The notes: a model not told the origin generated them from the letters alone. Counted from the stretch's first letter, positions 43,646 through 53,528 are shown. The stretch is DNA of 64,000 nt from Phycisphaerae bacterium (GCA_029260215.1 JAJDDQ010000070.1:86190-150189), one strand, 5' to 3'. Numbers and translations are program-made.

Positions 43646-44815
43646 CTCCGGGTCAACGATGAGGCGGATGGTCAGTTGGATCGGTGTGTCGGTTGGGGCG
43701 ATGCCTGCGGCTGTTGTCGGGGTGGCGGTTTGCAGTCCCAGTGCGCGATGGTCGGAAAACGCGCGATTGGGCTTGCGATCGGCGTCGTGAAGCACTGAAC
43801 GTCCATTTCTGCGTGCTTCGGAGCGCTCGAGTTTTTTTGCATGAAGTCGGGAACGCCTGGCTAATTTTTCGTGTTGCGTGTTGGCTGGCGATGTGTTGGC
43901 GACGAGGGTGACGCTTCGGGTTGGGTTTCTGTCGAGCTGGCGAATCAGGTCTTCGAGATGGTCGGCGCTAATTGTGATGTGTGTTTCGTTCGGGGAATCG
44001 GCATTCTCAATCGCGCGTCTTGCAGTCGATGAATCACTGAATTCGTACCTTGTGCGCAGGTTGCCCGAGTAGCCAGCGGTGCGACGGGTGTCGAAGTCGC
44101 GGGCCAGGCGTATGCAGCGGTCTGCGTCGTTACGGTCCGGGCTGACGATGGTGAGCATGGCAGATTGGGGGCTGGCGTCCGTGGGTACGTGCGTTGCTGG
44201 GTTGGGTTCGTTCGCAGCTGCGAATACAGCGCCAGCTAGCGAATTCGGTGGTGATTCGGACTCTGCCATCGCGAGTTGGGGAGACTGCGAAAGCGGTTCG
44301 TTCGAGGCGACTTCGTCCATCGCGGTTATTGCGGTTTGTGTCGGCTGGGATTTTGCGAGCGGCCTGCTTGGGGCGACTTCACTTTGAATTGATTCGAATG
44401 TTTCGATTGCGCGGTTGCGTATGTCGGGTTCGATCGAACTTACTGCGACGCGGCGGTTGGGGCGCTCAGTCAGCGACGCACTCCACAGGCCTACGGTGAC
44501 GCACAGTGCGAGGGCTGCGGCGACGAGTGTGATTGAGCGCAGGGTGTGGAGTGTCGAACGCGGTTTTGTGCGGCGATGGACGTTTTCGTCGGTGGTTTGG
44601 GCGGCAGTCAGGATGTTCCCGAGAAGATCGCTGGGGGCGGATTCGCGCGGGAGGTTCTTAATGAGGCGGACTCTTTCGCGCAGGTTGTTCAGTTCTGCGC
44701 GGGCGTCGGTGTCGTGCGTGAGACGATCTTCGACGGCTTGACGCTGTTGGTCGTCGAGTTCGCCGTCGAGGTAGGCGTTTAGCTGTTCGGTGAATCTGTC
44801 TCGATCTTCTGTCAT
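43589..44815 (-). CDS. Membrane anti-sigma factor-like protein
   Basis: 408 residues from the ATG at 44815. The N-terminal 60 residues (FTEQLNAYLDGELDDQQRQA) have the helical form of anti-sigma domains but lack the HxxxCxxC zinc residues of ZAS proteins. A single transmembrane helix (about 100-120, ITLVAAALALCVTVGLW) follows, and then a long extracytoplasmic low-complexity region. The start overlaps the stop of the ECF sigma gene (ATGA), the typical arrangement of a sigma/anti-sigma pair. It would hold the sigma factor at the membrane until an envelope signal arrives. The signal and the regulon are unknown. Confidence 0.82.
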   Translation of the reverse strand: MTEDRDRFTEQLNAYLDGELDDQQRQAVEDRLTHDTDARAELNNLRERVRLIKNLPRESAPSDLLGNILTAAQTTDENVHRRTKPRSTLHTLRSITLVAAALALCVTVGLWSASLTERPNRRVAVSSIEPDIRNRAIETFESIQSEVAPSRPLAKSQPTQTAITAMDEVASNEPLSQSPQLAMAESESPPNSLAGAVFAAANEPNPATHVPTDASPQSAMLTIVSPDRNDADRCIRLARDFDTRRTAGYSGNLRTRYEFSDSSTARRAIENADSPNETHITISADHLEDLIRQLDRNPTRSVTLVANTSPANTQHEKLARRSRLHAKKLERSEARRNGRSVLHDADRKPNRAFSDHRALGLQTATPTTAAGIAPTDTPIQLTIRLIVDPESAAAPAMRPAPHESKSPE

Positions 44816-45435
44816 GGTCGTGGGCCTGTGTGTGCGGTGGAGTTCGAAAGCTCCTTGCGATCCCATACTTCTCTGAATGCCGCGCGGGCGCGGTGGATAC
44901 GCGACTTCACGGTGCCGCGCTGTATTTCCAGGATGTTCGCAATCTGTTCATAATCGAATCCTTCGATGTCGCGCAGGACTATGACTGCGCGATGGTCGGC
45001 TTCCAACTTGGCGAGCGCGTTGGCCACCCTTTGGTGATTCACGCTTGCGTCCGCGTCGGTTGGCGGGCTGCGATCGGGCGGAGCGGGGATGGTGTCGGCT
45101 TCGTTCGCGTCGAGCGATCCGGCGAGCCGGAGTCGGGCCTTCTTTCGATGGGTGAGGGCTGCGTTCATGGCGATGCGGAACAACCAAGTGTAAAATCCGC
45201 TCTCCCGCTGGAACCGATGGATGGACCGGTAGGCTTTCAGGAAAGCCTCCTGGGTCAGATCGCGGGCGTCTTCCGCGTGTCCGACGAACCGGTAGCAGAC
45301 GTTGTAGACGCGGTCCTGATAGCGCAGCACGAGCGATTCGAAGGCACCCGCGTCGCCCGTCTGGACGCGGCCGACCAACGTTTCGTCTTCCAGCCGCTCG
45401 GGGGCTGGTTTGTGCTGCATGACCATAGCTGACAC
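44812..45435 (-). CDS. RpoE-type ECF sigma factor
   Basis: 207 residues. Region 2 (YQDRVYNVCYRFVGHAEDARDL, shown in part: VYNVCYRFVGHAEDARDLT) and region 4 (LEADHRAVIVLRDIEG, ILEIQRGTVKSRIHRAR) are both intact and no other regions are present, as in ECF sigma factors. It redirects RNA polymerase to stress or envelope promoters. The start could be the GTG at 45435 or the ATGs at 45426 and 45420; none has a strong ribosome binding site. The overlapping downstream gene is its probable anti-sigma factor. It diverges from aspS. Confidence 0.94.
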   Translation of the reverse strand: MSAMVMQHKPAPERLEDETLVGRVQTGDAGAFESLVLRYQDRVYNVCYRFVGHAEDARDLTQEAFLKAYRSIHRFQRESGFYTWLFRIAMNAALTHRKKARLRLAGSLDANEADTIPAPPDRSPPTDADASVNHQRVANALAKLEADHRAVIVLRDIEGFDYEQIANILEIQRGTVKSRIHRARAAFREVWDRKELSNSTAHTGPRP

Positions 45436-45653
45436 ATTCAGTTAGACGGCTGAGCCGCCAAACGGTTCCCAAGTCCGATATGAATCGTGATCGGGGGGAT
45501 TCATCCGGTCAAATCATCGGCAGAGCGCGCTGCTCGTGCGTTGCCAAAAACCCGGTTGGACGATACAAAGCTCGATTCCAGAATGTGTTTTGGTGAAGGA
45601 ATTCCGGTTGTCCGGACTCGCGAAGTGTGCGCGGGAAATGAGGAGATTGCACT

Positions 45654-47486
45654 TTGTCCGTTGATTACAACAAGCGAACGCATCGGTGCGGGAGTCTGCG
45701 TCTGGCGCAGAAGGGTGAAGAGGTCACGCTGGCTGGCTGGGTGAACAACTATCGCGATCACGGCGGGATGGTGTTTATCGACTTGCGCGATCACGAGGGT
45801 TTGACACAGCTTAAGTTTAACCCCGATACGGATCCGCAGGCCCACGAGATCGCGCGTACGCTGCGCAATGAGGATGTTATCGCGGTGGTCGGGCAGGTCG
45901 CACCGCGCGGATCGAACATCAACCCAAAGCTGCCCACCGGCGAGATCGAGGTGGAGGTGCGCAGCGCGGAGTTGCTCAACAAGGCGGTCGATACGCCGTT
46001 CGAGATTTCCGAGTTCAACGAAGCCAATGAGGATTTGCGACTGCGTTACCGCTATCTCGACTTGCGTCGGCCTCAGATGCAGGAGATTTTTCGCGTCCGC
46101 CACAAGCTGGGCAAGACGATTCGCGACTACTTCGACGACAACGGGTTTATTGAAATCGAGACGCCGTTTCTGACCAAATCGACGCCCGAAGGCGCACGCG
46201 ATTATCTGGTGCCGTCGCGCGTGCAGCAGGGGAGTTTTTACGCGCTTCCGCAATCGCCGCAGATCTTCAAGCAGTTGCTTATGATCGCCGGATTCGATCG
46301 CTACGCACAAATCGTGCGCTGCTTCCGCGATGAGGACTTGCGCGGCAACCGGCAGCCGGAGTTCACGCAACTCGACATGGAGATGGCATTCGTCAAGCGC
46401 GACGATGTGATGGAGATGGTGGACGGATGCATTCAGAAGATTTTCAAGAATGTGCTGGACATCGACATCGACCGCCCCATCAAGCGGATGACGTATGCGG
46501 AGGCGATGGATCGGTTCGGTGTGGATCGGCCTGACACACGCTACGGGCTGGAATTGCAGGACATTACGGATGTCGTGAAGGATACGGAATTCGGCGTGTT
46601 CAAGAGCGCGATCGACGCGGGCGGCGTGGTGAAGTGCATCGTGGCGAAGGGGTCGGCGGAGACGCTCACGCGGAAGATCACCGACGGCATGACCGAGGAG
46701 ATCAAGGGCATGGGCGGAGGGGGTCTGCCCGTGGCCAAGGTTGTGGCGTCCGATGACGGGGGTATGGCATTCAGTACGGGCGTGGCTAAGTTCATGCAGC
46801 CGTTCTGCGGCGCGTTGGCGGAGCGACTGGGATTGAAGGTCGGTGATACGGTTTTCTTCATGCCCGGCCCGTATGAGGATGCGAGTAAGTATTTGCATCA
46901 CGCCCGGACGCGGCTGGCGGGTATTCTCGGATTGATCCCGGAGAATCGGTGGGATTTGTTGTGGATCATCGACTTTCCGCTGGTGATCTGGAACGAGGAC
47001 GAGCAGCGTTGGGACAGCACGCCTCATCCGTTCACCGCGCCGATCGACGAAGACCTGCACCTGTTCGAGAGTGATCCGGGCAAGATTCGCGATCAGGCCT
47101 ACGACCTCGTGCTCAATGGTGAGGAGATGGCCGGCGGGAGCATCCGAATTCATCAACAGGACATTCAGAACAAAGTGTTTCGCCTGCTCAACATCGGCGA
47201 GGAGGAGGCGGACGCGAAGTTCAAGCATCTTTTGGAAGCGTTGCAATTCGGTGCGCCGCCGCACGGCGGGATCGCGTTTGGTTTCGATCGCTGGGTGATG
47301 TCGTTGACCAAATCGAGCAGTCTGCGCGAGGTAATCGCTTTTCCAAAGACGCAACGGGCGGTCTGCCCGCTCACCAATGCACCGGGTGAGGTGGCGGACA
47401 AGCAGTTGCTCGAACTGGGCGTCGATGTTCGTCCGGAGATCAAAGCCAAGCGGCAGGCTGGTGATACCGCTCCATCGGAGGGGTGA
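45654..47486 (+). CDS. aspS: Aspartate-tRNA ligase
   Basis: 610 residues, the normal length of bacterial-type AspRS: N-terminal OB fold (CGSLRLAQKGEEVTLAGWV), class II core motif 2 (QIVRCFRDEDLRGNRQPEF in part), the GAD insertion domain, and motif 3 (GIAFGFDRWVMSL). It charges tRNA-Asp; whether it also charges tRNA-Asn is not decidable here. The TTG start at 45654 is accepted because GAGGAG lies eight bases upstream and the product begins at the usual point (SVDYNKRTHRCGSL). Confidence 0.97.
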   Translation: MSVDYNKRTHRCGSLRLAQKGEEVTLAGWVNNYRDHGGMVFIDLRDHEGLTQLKFNPDTDPQAHEIARTLRNEDVIAVVGQVAPRGSNINPKLPTGEIEVEVRSAELLNKAVDTPFEISEFNEANEDLRLRYRYLDLRRPQMQEIFRVRHKLGKTIRDYFDDNGFIEIETPFLTKSTPEGARDYLVPSRVQQGSFYALPQSPQIFKQLLMIAGFDRYAQIVRCFRDEDLRGNRQPEFTQLDMEMAFVKRDDVMEMVDGCIQKIFKNVLDIDIDRPIKRMTYAEAMDRFGVDRPDTRYGLELQDITDVVKDTEFGVFKSAIDAGGVVKCIVAKGSAETLTRKITDGMTEEIKGMGGGGLPVAKVVASDDGGMAFSTGVAKFMQPFCGALAERLGLKVGDTVFFMPGPYEDASKYLHHARTRLAGILGLIPENRWDLLWIIDFPLVIWNEDEQRWDSTPHPFTAPIDEDLHLFESDPGKIRDQAYDLVLNGEEMAGGSIRIHQQDIQNKVFRLLNIGEEEADAKFKHLLEALQFGAPPHGGIAFGFDRWVMSLTKSSSLREVIAFPKTQRAVCPLTNAPGEVADKQLLELGVDVRPEIKAKRQAGDTAPSEG

Positions 47487-47826
47487 ATCTCATCCTGTTG
47501 GCCGATGGGTTTTCGCTCACGCTGCTGATCGTACATCGAAAGGCACTTCACTTATTCAATTGAGTGTCGATCATCGGCTCCTATCGGCGATAATCCGTCC
47601 GGATTCCCATGATGCTCTTGATTCCTCTTGGACTAACACCATTGAATTGCTAGCATGAGGGTCGATGGCGTTTGCCGTTGGAAACTCGCCGATTCCCTGA
47701 ACTGCAGGTTCTTGTGTTTGGCAATGCGGGTTCAACCGCTTTGTCGGACACGGCTACCCGGTGATTCTGCGTCGCATGGAATCGGACTGAGCTTAAGTTC
47801 GACTTGCTTGCGACGTGGAGTTCGGG
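47487..47826. other. Intergenic stretch between aspS and the glycan cluster
   Basis: 340 bases with no supported gene or strong hairpin. The end carries GGAG six bases before the ATG at 47827; the promoter of the glycan cluster is expected here. Confidence 0.4.
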
Positions 47827-49215
47827 ATGAAGCCAAACCATGACGTGGTTGTTCTGGGTGCCGGCCTCGCGGGTTTGGCAGTGGCCAGCGAGCTACGCGG
47901 GGACGCGCTTGTGCTCGAACGTTGCGATCGCCCCGGCGGTCTCGTTCGTAGTACGTGCTTCAATGGCTATTGGTTCGATCACGTTCTGCATCTGCTTCAT
48001 TTTCAGGACGACGCGACGGACAACGCGATTCGCGCTCTTGTTGACGTCGATCTGGCGCCCTGTCCGCCGGAAGCGTGGGTTGAGACGCTGGCAGGAACCG
48101 TCCCGTTTCCCTTTCAAATGAACCTGGGATCGCTTGACGCCGATGTGATCGCCCGATGTCTTCGTGACCTGGCTGAGGCCACTTTTTCGGCGAACGCATC
48201 GACTCCCACCAATTTTGAAGACCTTTTGATTCGCACGTTCGGGCGGACCATGTGCGACATCTTCATGCTGCCGTACAACCGCAAGATGTGGCGGAGGCCT
48301 TTGGACACGCTCGCCCCGGCGGGGTTTACGTGGAACATTGCTCATCCGGATTTTGAAAAAGTGGTGCGCGGTGCGCTTTCGGGGTCAGGCGAATACGCTC
48401 CGTACAACGCGCGCGGGTGGTATCCGCGCCCGCCCGAGGACGCACCGCTTCGCGGGATGGAATTGATCTCGCAGCGTCTTGCCGGGTTGGCTCCGAATTT
48501 GTTGCTCGAGCATTCGGTGAAGCGTATCGACCCGGTCGCGAAGACGGTTCATGTGTCGTCTTTCGGCGAGGAGCTTTGTTTTTCGTATTCGCGCGGTTGT
48601 GTTTCCACGCTTCCTCTGCCGCTGACCGTGGCGATGTGTACCAACGCGCCGTCCGATCTTCGCCGGGCGTGCAGCGGTCTGACGCACAATCGGGTGTTCA
48701 CGGCAGCGTTCAGCATCAAGGGTTCGCGACCGGAAGGCCGTGGACTTTGGCGGTACTATGCGGACGAATCGGTGCTCTTTACGCGCTTGATTTACATGCA
48801 CGAATTTGATCCGCTCAGTGCTCCGGCGGATGGCTGGGGATTGATGGCGGAGATTACCGAACCGGCTGAACATCCGATCGGAACTGCGAACGATATGCTG
48901 TCGAAGTGTCGTGAGGGTTTGTCGCGGGTGGGCGCACTGCCCGCGGATTGCGAAATAGTTGATGAGCATCTGATTCTGGCTGACCCTGCTTATGTCGTGT
49001 TCACGCCGGAGAATCAGGGCGTCGTTGCGGAGGCCCGGGCTTTTCTTCGGTCGGAGGGGATTCACACGGTGGGGCGTTACGGCCGGTGGGAATACTCCTC
49101 TATGGCGCAGGTGATGCGGGACGGTATCGCAGTCGGTCGGGAGATCGCATCGCAGCTTCAATCCAATTCGTATTCGTCGGCCGACACGGACGGCAGAATT
49201 CGGCGGCCTGCGTGA
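47827..49215 (+). CDS. FAD-dependent amine oxidoreductase/mutase-like protein
   Basis: 462 residues with a Rossmann FAD motif (VVVLGAGLAGLAVASEL, 7-23) and the second glycine segment of the amine-oxidase fold (DRPGGLVRS). The form is close to protoporphyrinogen-oxidase-like and UDP-galactopyranose-mutase-like enzymes: FGRTMCDIFMLPYNRKMW at about 138-155 has the shape of the substrate-site segment in the latter. It sits first in a cluster with a polyprenyl-phosphate sugar transferase and a glycosyltransferase, so action on a nucleotide sugar or lipid-linked glycan is more likely than on a porphyrin. The ATG at 47827 has GGAG six bases upstream. The substrate is unknown. Confidence 0.75.
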   Translation: MKPNHDVVVLGAGLAGLAVASELRGDALVLERCDRPGGLVRSTCFNGYWFDHVLHLLHFQDDATDNAIRALVDVDLAPCPPEAWVETLAGTVPFPFQMNLGSLDADVIARCLRDLAEATFSANASTPTNFEDLLIRTFGRTMCDIFMLPYNRKMWRRPLDTLAPAGFTWNIAHPDFEKVVRGALSGSGEYAPYNARGWYPRPPEDAPLRGMELISQRLAGLAPNLLLEHSVKRIDPVAKTVHVSSFGEELCFSYSRGCVSTLPLPLTVAMCTNAPSDLRRACSGLTHNRVFTAAFSIKGSRPEGRGLWRYYADESVLFTRLIYMHEFDPLSAPADGWGLMAEITEPAEHPIGTANDMLSKCREGLSRVGALPADCEIVDEHLILADPAYVVFTPENQGVVAEARAFLRSEGIHTVGRYGRWEYSSMAQVMRDGIAVGREIASQLQSNSYSSADTDGRIRRPA

Positions 49216-50225
49216 TCTTGTCAGCGGGGCTGGTTTCAGCGGTAACATTCTCCGCCGCTGTGATAGGTGGCGCGCTGGGAACATTCGGCGTGCGCGCGAT
49301 GGCGGTGAAGATCGGTTTTGTGGCCAACCCCAATCCGATCGTTCCGCAACACACCAGGCCGATTGCCTATTTGGGCGGAGTCGGCGTTTCCATCGGTGCG
49401 ATTGTTGCGGTCATCGTTCTTTCGTTGATCGGCGGATTGGACAACAATTTCGGGGCGATATTGTCGATCGGTGTTCCCGCACTGCTGTTTCTGGGGCTTG
49501 GCGTCGCTGACGACCTCCGGCGATTCTCGGCTGCGTTGAAGTTTACCGCGCAGACGCTCATTGCAGTCGTGGCGGTCGTTCAGGGAATGGTTTACCCGTT
49601 CAGCGGCATTGCAGTAATCGATGATTGTCTGTCGATGCTGTTTATCCTGGTTCTCGTCAATGCATTCAATCTCATCGACGTGTGCGACGGACTGCTGGCT
49701 GGTCTTTGCGTGATTATTTTCCTGATGCTGTCTCAAACCGATTCCCCATATGCTATCGTTTCGCTGGCGACGGCGGGGGCGTGTGCGGGTTTTCTTTTGT
49801 TCAATTTTCCGCCGGCGTCCATTTTTCTCGGGGACGCGGGGAGTCACGTGCTGGGTTTTCTGGCGGCCGCATTGGTTCTGACCGGCGGGCATGCTCATCC
49901 TGCGTTTTCTTATTGGACCACAACGCTGTTGGTGCTGGCGATTCCGTTGTTTGAACTGGGATTCCTCGTAGTGGTGCGCACGCGCAAGGGGCTTTCGTGG
50001 TTCAGGGGAAGTCCGGATCACTTCTCGTTACGCTTGCAGGTGGCCGGCCTGTCACGGCAGCAGACGGTCGGCTCATCGTGGTTTGCGTCGGCTGTGTTTG
50101 CGGGTATTGCGTGGGTTGCGGCTTCGTCTTCCATTCCGGGGCAGGTGGCGTTGATTGTGGTGGCTGGGGTCTTGCTGATCGCTGCGGCTGTTCTGTTGTT
50201 GCGTTGGGAAGTCGAAGTTCCATGA
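49212..50225 (+). CDS. MraY/WecA-family polyprenyl-phosphate sugar-1-phosphate transferase
   Basis: 337 residues, about ten membrane helices. Family motifs are GVADDLRRFSAALKF (cytoplasmic Asp pair), NAFNLIDVCDG (variant of NxxNxxDGxDGL) and SIFLGDAGS. It moves a sugar-1-phosphate from a UDP-sugar to undecaprenyl phosphate and thus starts a glycan. The start is a GTG at 49212 that overlaps the previous stop (GTGA). The resemblance is closer to WecA-type initiating transferases than to peptidoglycan MraY. It is coupled to the next gene by an ATGA overlap. Confidence 0.87.
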   Translation: MILSAGLVSAVTFSAAVIGGALGTFGVRAMAVKIGFVANPNPIVPQHTRPIAYLGGVGVSIGAIVAVIVLSLIGGLDNNFGAILSIGVPALLFLGLGVADDLRRFSAALKFTAQTLIAVVAVVQGMVYPFSGIAVIDDCLSMLFILVLVNAFNLIDVCDGLLAGLCVIIFLMLSQTDSPYAIVSLATAGACAGFLLFNFPPASIFLGDAGSHVLGFLAAALVLTGGHAHPAFSYWTTTLLVLAIPLFELGFLVVVRTRKGLSWFRGSPDHFSLRLQVAGLSRQQTVGSSWFASAVFAGIAWVAASSSIPGQVALIVVAGVLLIAAAVLLLRWEVEVP

Positions 50226-51208
50226 CCGTGTTCATTTGGGTTGTGCTCGCTGCGGTCATTGCGATTCTTGTGACTGAGGCGATCCTGCGCCTATTTGGAT
50301 TTGGCTGGCGTGTGGACTACGAATCTTCGGGCGATGTTCTTTGGCGACCTCGACCCGATCAGCGTGTGTTTGCGGATGGTACAAACCGCCTTGTGACGAT
50401 CGTCGAGCATGGTTTGCGTCACGTTCCGCAATCGACCCCGCGCAGTGAGTCGGCGGCCACCGTGCTCTGCATGGGTGATTCGGTGACGTTCGGCTATTCG
50501 CTTTCAGATCAGGAGAGCTATCCCGCCGTTTTACAGTCGGAATTGGACAGGCAGGCGCCGGGTATGTGGAATGTTCTGAACGCTGGGTGCAACGGATACA
50601 ATTTCGCACTCATGCGCAAGAGATTCCACGCACTGTATCGAGAAGGCGTTCGGCCGGACATTGTCATTCTCGGGTATTGTCACAATGAGCGTCCCAGTTG
50701 GCCGGGGGACCATCTCAGTGCAGATCAGGAACACACGATCAGGCGAAGGATCGCGTTGAAGAACCACCTGCGGAAGTTTGCCGTTTATAATTTCGTGCTG
50801 GATACTTCCTGGGGGCGAGAGTTGTACAGAATGTACCTGCGCGCCATGCCGAAACAATCTTACGTGCAGAATCAGAGCGATGCGGCTGACAGTGCGTGGA
50901 TTGAGCGCTATCGTCGTCGGATCGAGACACTGTTTCAGGATATTCGAGACAAGGGCATCAGGGTGATGGTGCTTGTTTGGCCGGAGCGATCGCTGGAGGT
51001 CGGCCCGTACCGTCCGGTCCTCATGCAGGAGTGCTCGAAGCATCAGGTTCCGTGGGTTGATCTGCGTTTTGTCCTTGTGGATGAGGAGGATTTAGGCCGC
51101 CTCTACTTCGATCCGACGCATCCGAGGGAAGTCGCGATGGGGCGTCTTGTGAAAGAGGGGATCGCGCCGTTCTTTGTCCAGCAGACTTCGGAAATCGTGC
51201 GGGTGTAG
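50222..51208 (+). CDS. Membrane-anchored SGNH/GDSL-type hydrolase or acyltransferase
   Basis: 328 residues with an N-terminal membrane anchor (VFIWVVLAAVIAILVTEAIL). The SGNH blocks are visible: VLCMGDSVTFGYS with Ser87, GCNGYNF, a CHNE variant of block III where GxND is usual, and DPTHP near residue 300 with the Asp-His pair. Such proteins deacylate or acylate extracytoplasmic glycans, as AlgX/AlgJ and OatA do. The position between the initiating transferase and a glycosyltransferase supports a role in modifying the same glycan. The CHNE change may reflect a different oxyanion geometry. Confidence 0.83.
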   Translation: MTVFIWVVLAAVIAILVTEAILRLFGFGWRVDYESSGDVLWRPRPDQRVFADGTNRLVTIVEHGLRHVPQSTPRSESAATVLCMGDSVTFGYSLSDQESYPAVLQSELDRQAPGMWNVLNAGCNGYNFALMRKRFHALYREGVRPDIVILGYCHNERPSWPGDHLSADQEHTIRRRIALKNHLRKFAVYNFVLDTSWGRELYRMYLRAMPKQSYVQNQSDAADSAWIERYRRRIETLFQDIRDKGIRVMVLVWPERSLEVGPYRPVLMQECSKHQVPWVDLRFVLVDEEDLGRLYFDPTHPREVAMGRLVKEGIAPFFVQQTSEIVRV

Positions 51209-51224
51209 TCGTGGCCGGGGCAAT

Positions 51225-52412
51225 ATGGTGCGTGTTCTTCACATTGTAACCAATCTTGATCTTGGCGGGGCGCAGACGTCCGTCACGGACATTTGTGCGG
51301 AGCTTCGCCGGCGGGGGACCGATGTACATCTGGCGTATTCGTCACGCGGTGGTCGCGCGGGATTGGGAAGCGAGGTTCTGAAGCAGCGATTGAGCGACGC
51401 GGACGTTCCGCTGCACGATGTGCCTGAGATGTTGCGGCCTATTCACCCCGTGCGTGACTGGGCTGCTCTACGCGGTTTTCGGTCGCTCCTGCGTGAAGTG
51501 CAGCCGACGGTCGTGCATACGCATATGTCCAAAGCCGGTGCGATTGGTCGCCTGGCTGCTGTGATGGAGCGCGTGCCGCGAATCATGCACACGGTTCGTG
51601 GATGGTCCTTCTATGTTGCGAGGAACCCGGTCAAACGCAGGATGATGGTGTCGATCGAGCGCGCTCTTGCTCGACGTACGCACAGGATGTTTTCGGTGAC
51701 GGAGCAGATGATTCGCGACGGGCTTGCGTGGCGTATCGGCAGTGCGGATCGTTATACGGTCGTACGTTCGGGGATTCGCATTCGCGATTTTGAGTCGAAC
51801 GGCTGCGTGCCGCAGGTGAACCTAGCTGACTTGGGTATCCCCGAGGATGTGCCGGTGGTTGGAAGCGTGATGGGCTTGTCGCGGCAGAAGGCTCCTCTGG
51901 ATTTCGTCGCGAGTTGTGCGATTGTGGCCCGCGAAGTTCCGGACGCACATTTTCTCGTGGTTGGGGATGGTCCGCTTCGCGCTGACATGTGCGAGGCGAT
52001 CGATCGGGCCGGGCTGCGTGATCGTTTTCACCTGACCGGGCTCCGTCGGGATGTTCCATCGATGTTGCGACTGATGGACGTTTTTCTTTTGACATCCCAT
52101 TGGGAAGGGCTTGCGCGTGTGCTCATGGAGGCAGCCGCCGCCGGAGTGCCGACCGTCGCGACCGATGTGGGCGGTGCCCGGGACTTGATCGATCACGGTG
52201 CGTCGGGTTTCGTCGCACCGGCTGGGCGAATCGATCTTCTGGCTGCGCACGTTTTGACGCTGCTGACGGATTCGGCCATAGCGCGAAGGATGGCTGCGAC
52301 CGCCGGCGAGAGGCTTACGGAAGAATTCGATTTGTCTGCCGCGGTGACCCGGCATGAGAATGTGTACAATGCGATCGCCGCTGAGCTTAACGGTGATGCG
52401 CTTCCATCATGA
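51225..52412 (+). CDS. Glycosyltransferase family 4
   Basis: 395 residues with the GT-B fold of GT4: N-terminal LHIVTNLDLGGAQTSVTD, the acceptor-side HTHMSKAGAIGRL, and the donor-side EGLARVLMEAAAAGVPTVAT with the conserved ExxxxxxxE nucleotide-sugar motif. It adds a sugar to the lipid-linked glycan made by this cluster. The ATG at 51225 is 16 bases after the SGNH gene. It is the last gene of the cluster and is followed by a convergent purU. Donor and acceptor cannot be read from the sequence. Confidence 0.9.
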   Translation: MVRVLHIVTNLDLGGAQTSVTDICAELRRRGTDVHLAYSSRGGRAGLGSEVLKQRLSDADVPLHDVPEMLRPIHPVRDWAALRGFRSLLREVQPTVVHTHMSKAGAIGRLAAVMERVPRIMHTVRGWSFYVARNPVKRRMMVSIERALARRTHRMFSVTEQMIRDGLAWRIGSADRYTVVRSGIRIRDFESNGCVPQVNLADLGIPEDVPVVGSVMGLSRQKAPLDFVASCAIVAREVPDAHFLVVGDGPLRADMCEAIDRAGLRDRFHLTGLRRDVPSMLRLMDVFLLTSHWEGLARVLMEAAAAGVPTVATDVGGARDLIDHGASGFVAPAGRIDLLAAHVLTLLTDSAIARRMAATAGERLTEEFDLSAAVTRHENVYNAIAAELNGDALPS

Positions 52413-52480
52413 ACGCTCTGACGATCGACGTCTGATGCCGGCGTGAATTCTTATCATTCGCGGTTCGGAAGATTCAGCAT

Positions 52481-53380
52481 TTATTGAAAGACAACAGTTC
52501 TCTGTCCGTGGACGAGGACGCGGTCCTGCAAGTGGAGGCGGACGCCGGTGACGAGGGCGGATCGCTCGAGGTCTGCGCCCTTTCTGACGAGGTCGCCGAC
52601 TGTGTCTCGATGATTCACCTGCACGACGGCCTGTTCGATGATGGGGCCTGCGTCGAGGTCTTCGGTGACGTAATGGCAGGTTGCGCCGATCACCTTGACG
52701 CCGCGATCGTAGGCTTGGTGGTAGGGTCGGCCTCCGGCGAAGGCGGGCAGGAAGCTGTGGCGGATGTTGATGATGCGGCTGGGCCAGCGATCGACGAAGG
52801 ACTTGGTCAGTACCTGCATGTAGCGGGCCAGCACGACGACATCGACGTGGTTCTTGATGAGTAGTTCCTGGATGCGTTTTTCCTGTTCAGAACGCGAATC
52901 GGGCGTCACGGGAAGCGCGTGAAATGGGACGTTGAAACGTTCGATAACGTCGCGAAGGTCTTCGTGATTACTGATGACGAGGGGGATTTCGCAATCAAGC
53001 TCGCCATCCTCCCATCGCCAGAGCAATTCGCGGCAGCAGTGATCGCGTTTGCTCACGAGGATGGCCATCCGGCGCTTGGCGGCTGTGTCGTGGATGCGCC
53101 AGGTCATGTGGAGCGTGTCGGCGATGCGCGTCCATAGTTCGGTCAGGCGGTCGAGCGAGACGTCGCAGCCCGTCAGATCGAACGCGACGCGGGCGAAGAA
53201 CCAGCCTTGGTCCGAATCCGTGTGCTGGTCGAGGTCGAGGACGTTTACGTTGTGATCGGTAAGGAAGCCGGTGATGGCAGCTACGATCCCTCGGGCGTCG
53301 GGACAGGAGACCAGAAGATGGACGTTGTGTTTGGGCATTCTTTGTTTACCGGTCGTCGCGCTTTTCGCGACTGTGTTCAT
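52481..53380 (-). CDS. purU: Formyltetrahydrofolate deformylase
   Basis: About 299 residues: an N-terminal ACT domain (HLLVSCPDARGIVAAITGFL) and a formyltransferase-fold domain with RIINIRHSFLPAF, GRPYHQAYDRGVKVIGATCH and VTEDLDAGPIIEQ, including the catalytic His and Asp. It hydrolyses 10-formyl-THF to formate and THF, balancing one-carbon units. It belongs to folate metabolism like pabB/pabC but is not in the same operon. Start options are ATG 53380, ATG 53338 or TTG 53395; none has a clear ribosome binding site, and 53338 gives the usual family N-terminus. Confidence 0.93.
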   Translation of the reverse strand: MNTVAKSATTGKQRMPKHNVHLLVSCPDARGIVAAITGFLTDHNVNVLDLDQHTDSDQGWFFARVAFDLTGCDVSLDRLTELWTRIADTLHMTWRIHDTAAKRRMAILVSKRDHCCRELLWRWEDGELDCEIPLVISNHEDLRDVIERFNVPFHALPVTPDSRSEQEKRIQELLIKNHVDVVVLARYMQVLTKSFVDRWPSRIINIRHSFLPAFAGGRPYHQAYDRGVKVIGATCHYVTEDLDAGPIIEQAVVQVNHRDTVGDLVRKGADLERSALVTGVRLHLQDRVLVHGQRTVVFQ

Positions 53381-53528
53381 GGCGTTATCGGTCAATCGCC
53401 TCGCATGTTCGGTGCGAATTTAGAAACTCGAATTGTACACGAGTCGTCGGCGAATGCGGAATCTTTATTGAGCGAGGCGGCCGTCGATTTCGCTTGCATG
53501 GCTCTCGAACGAATTCGATGGTGTGGGC

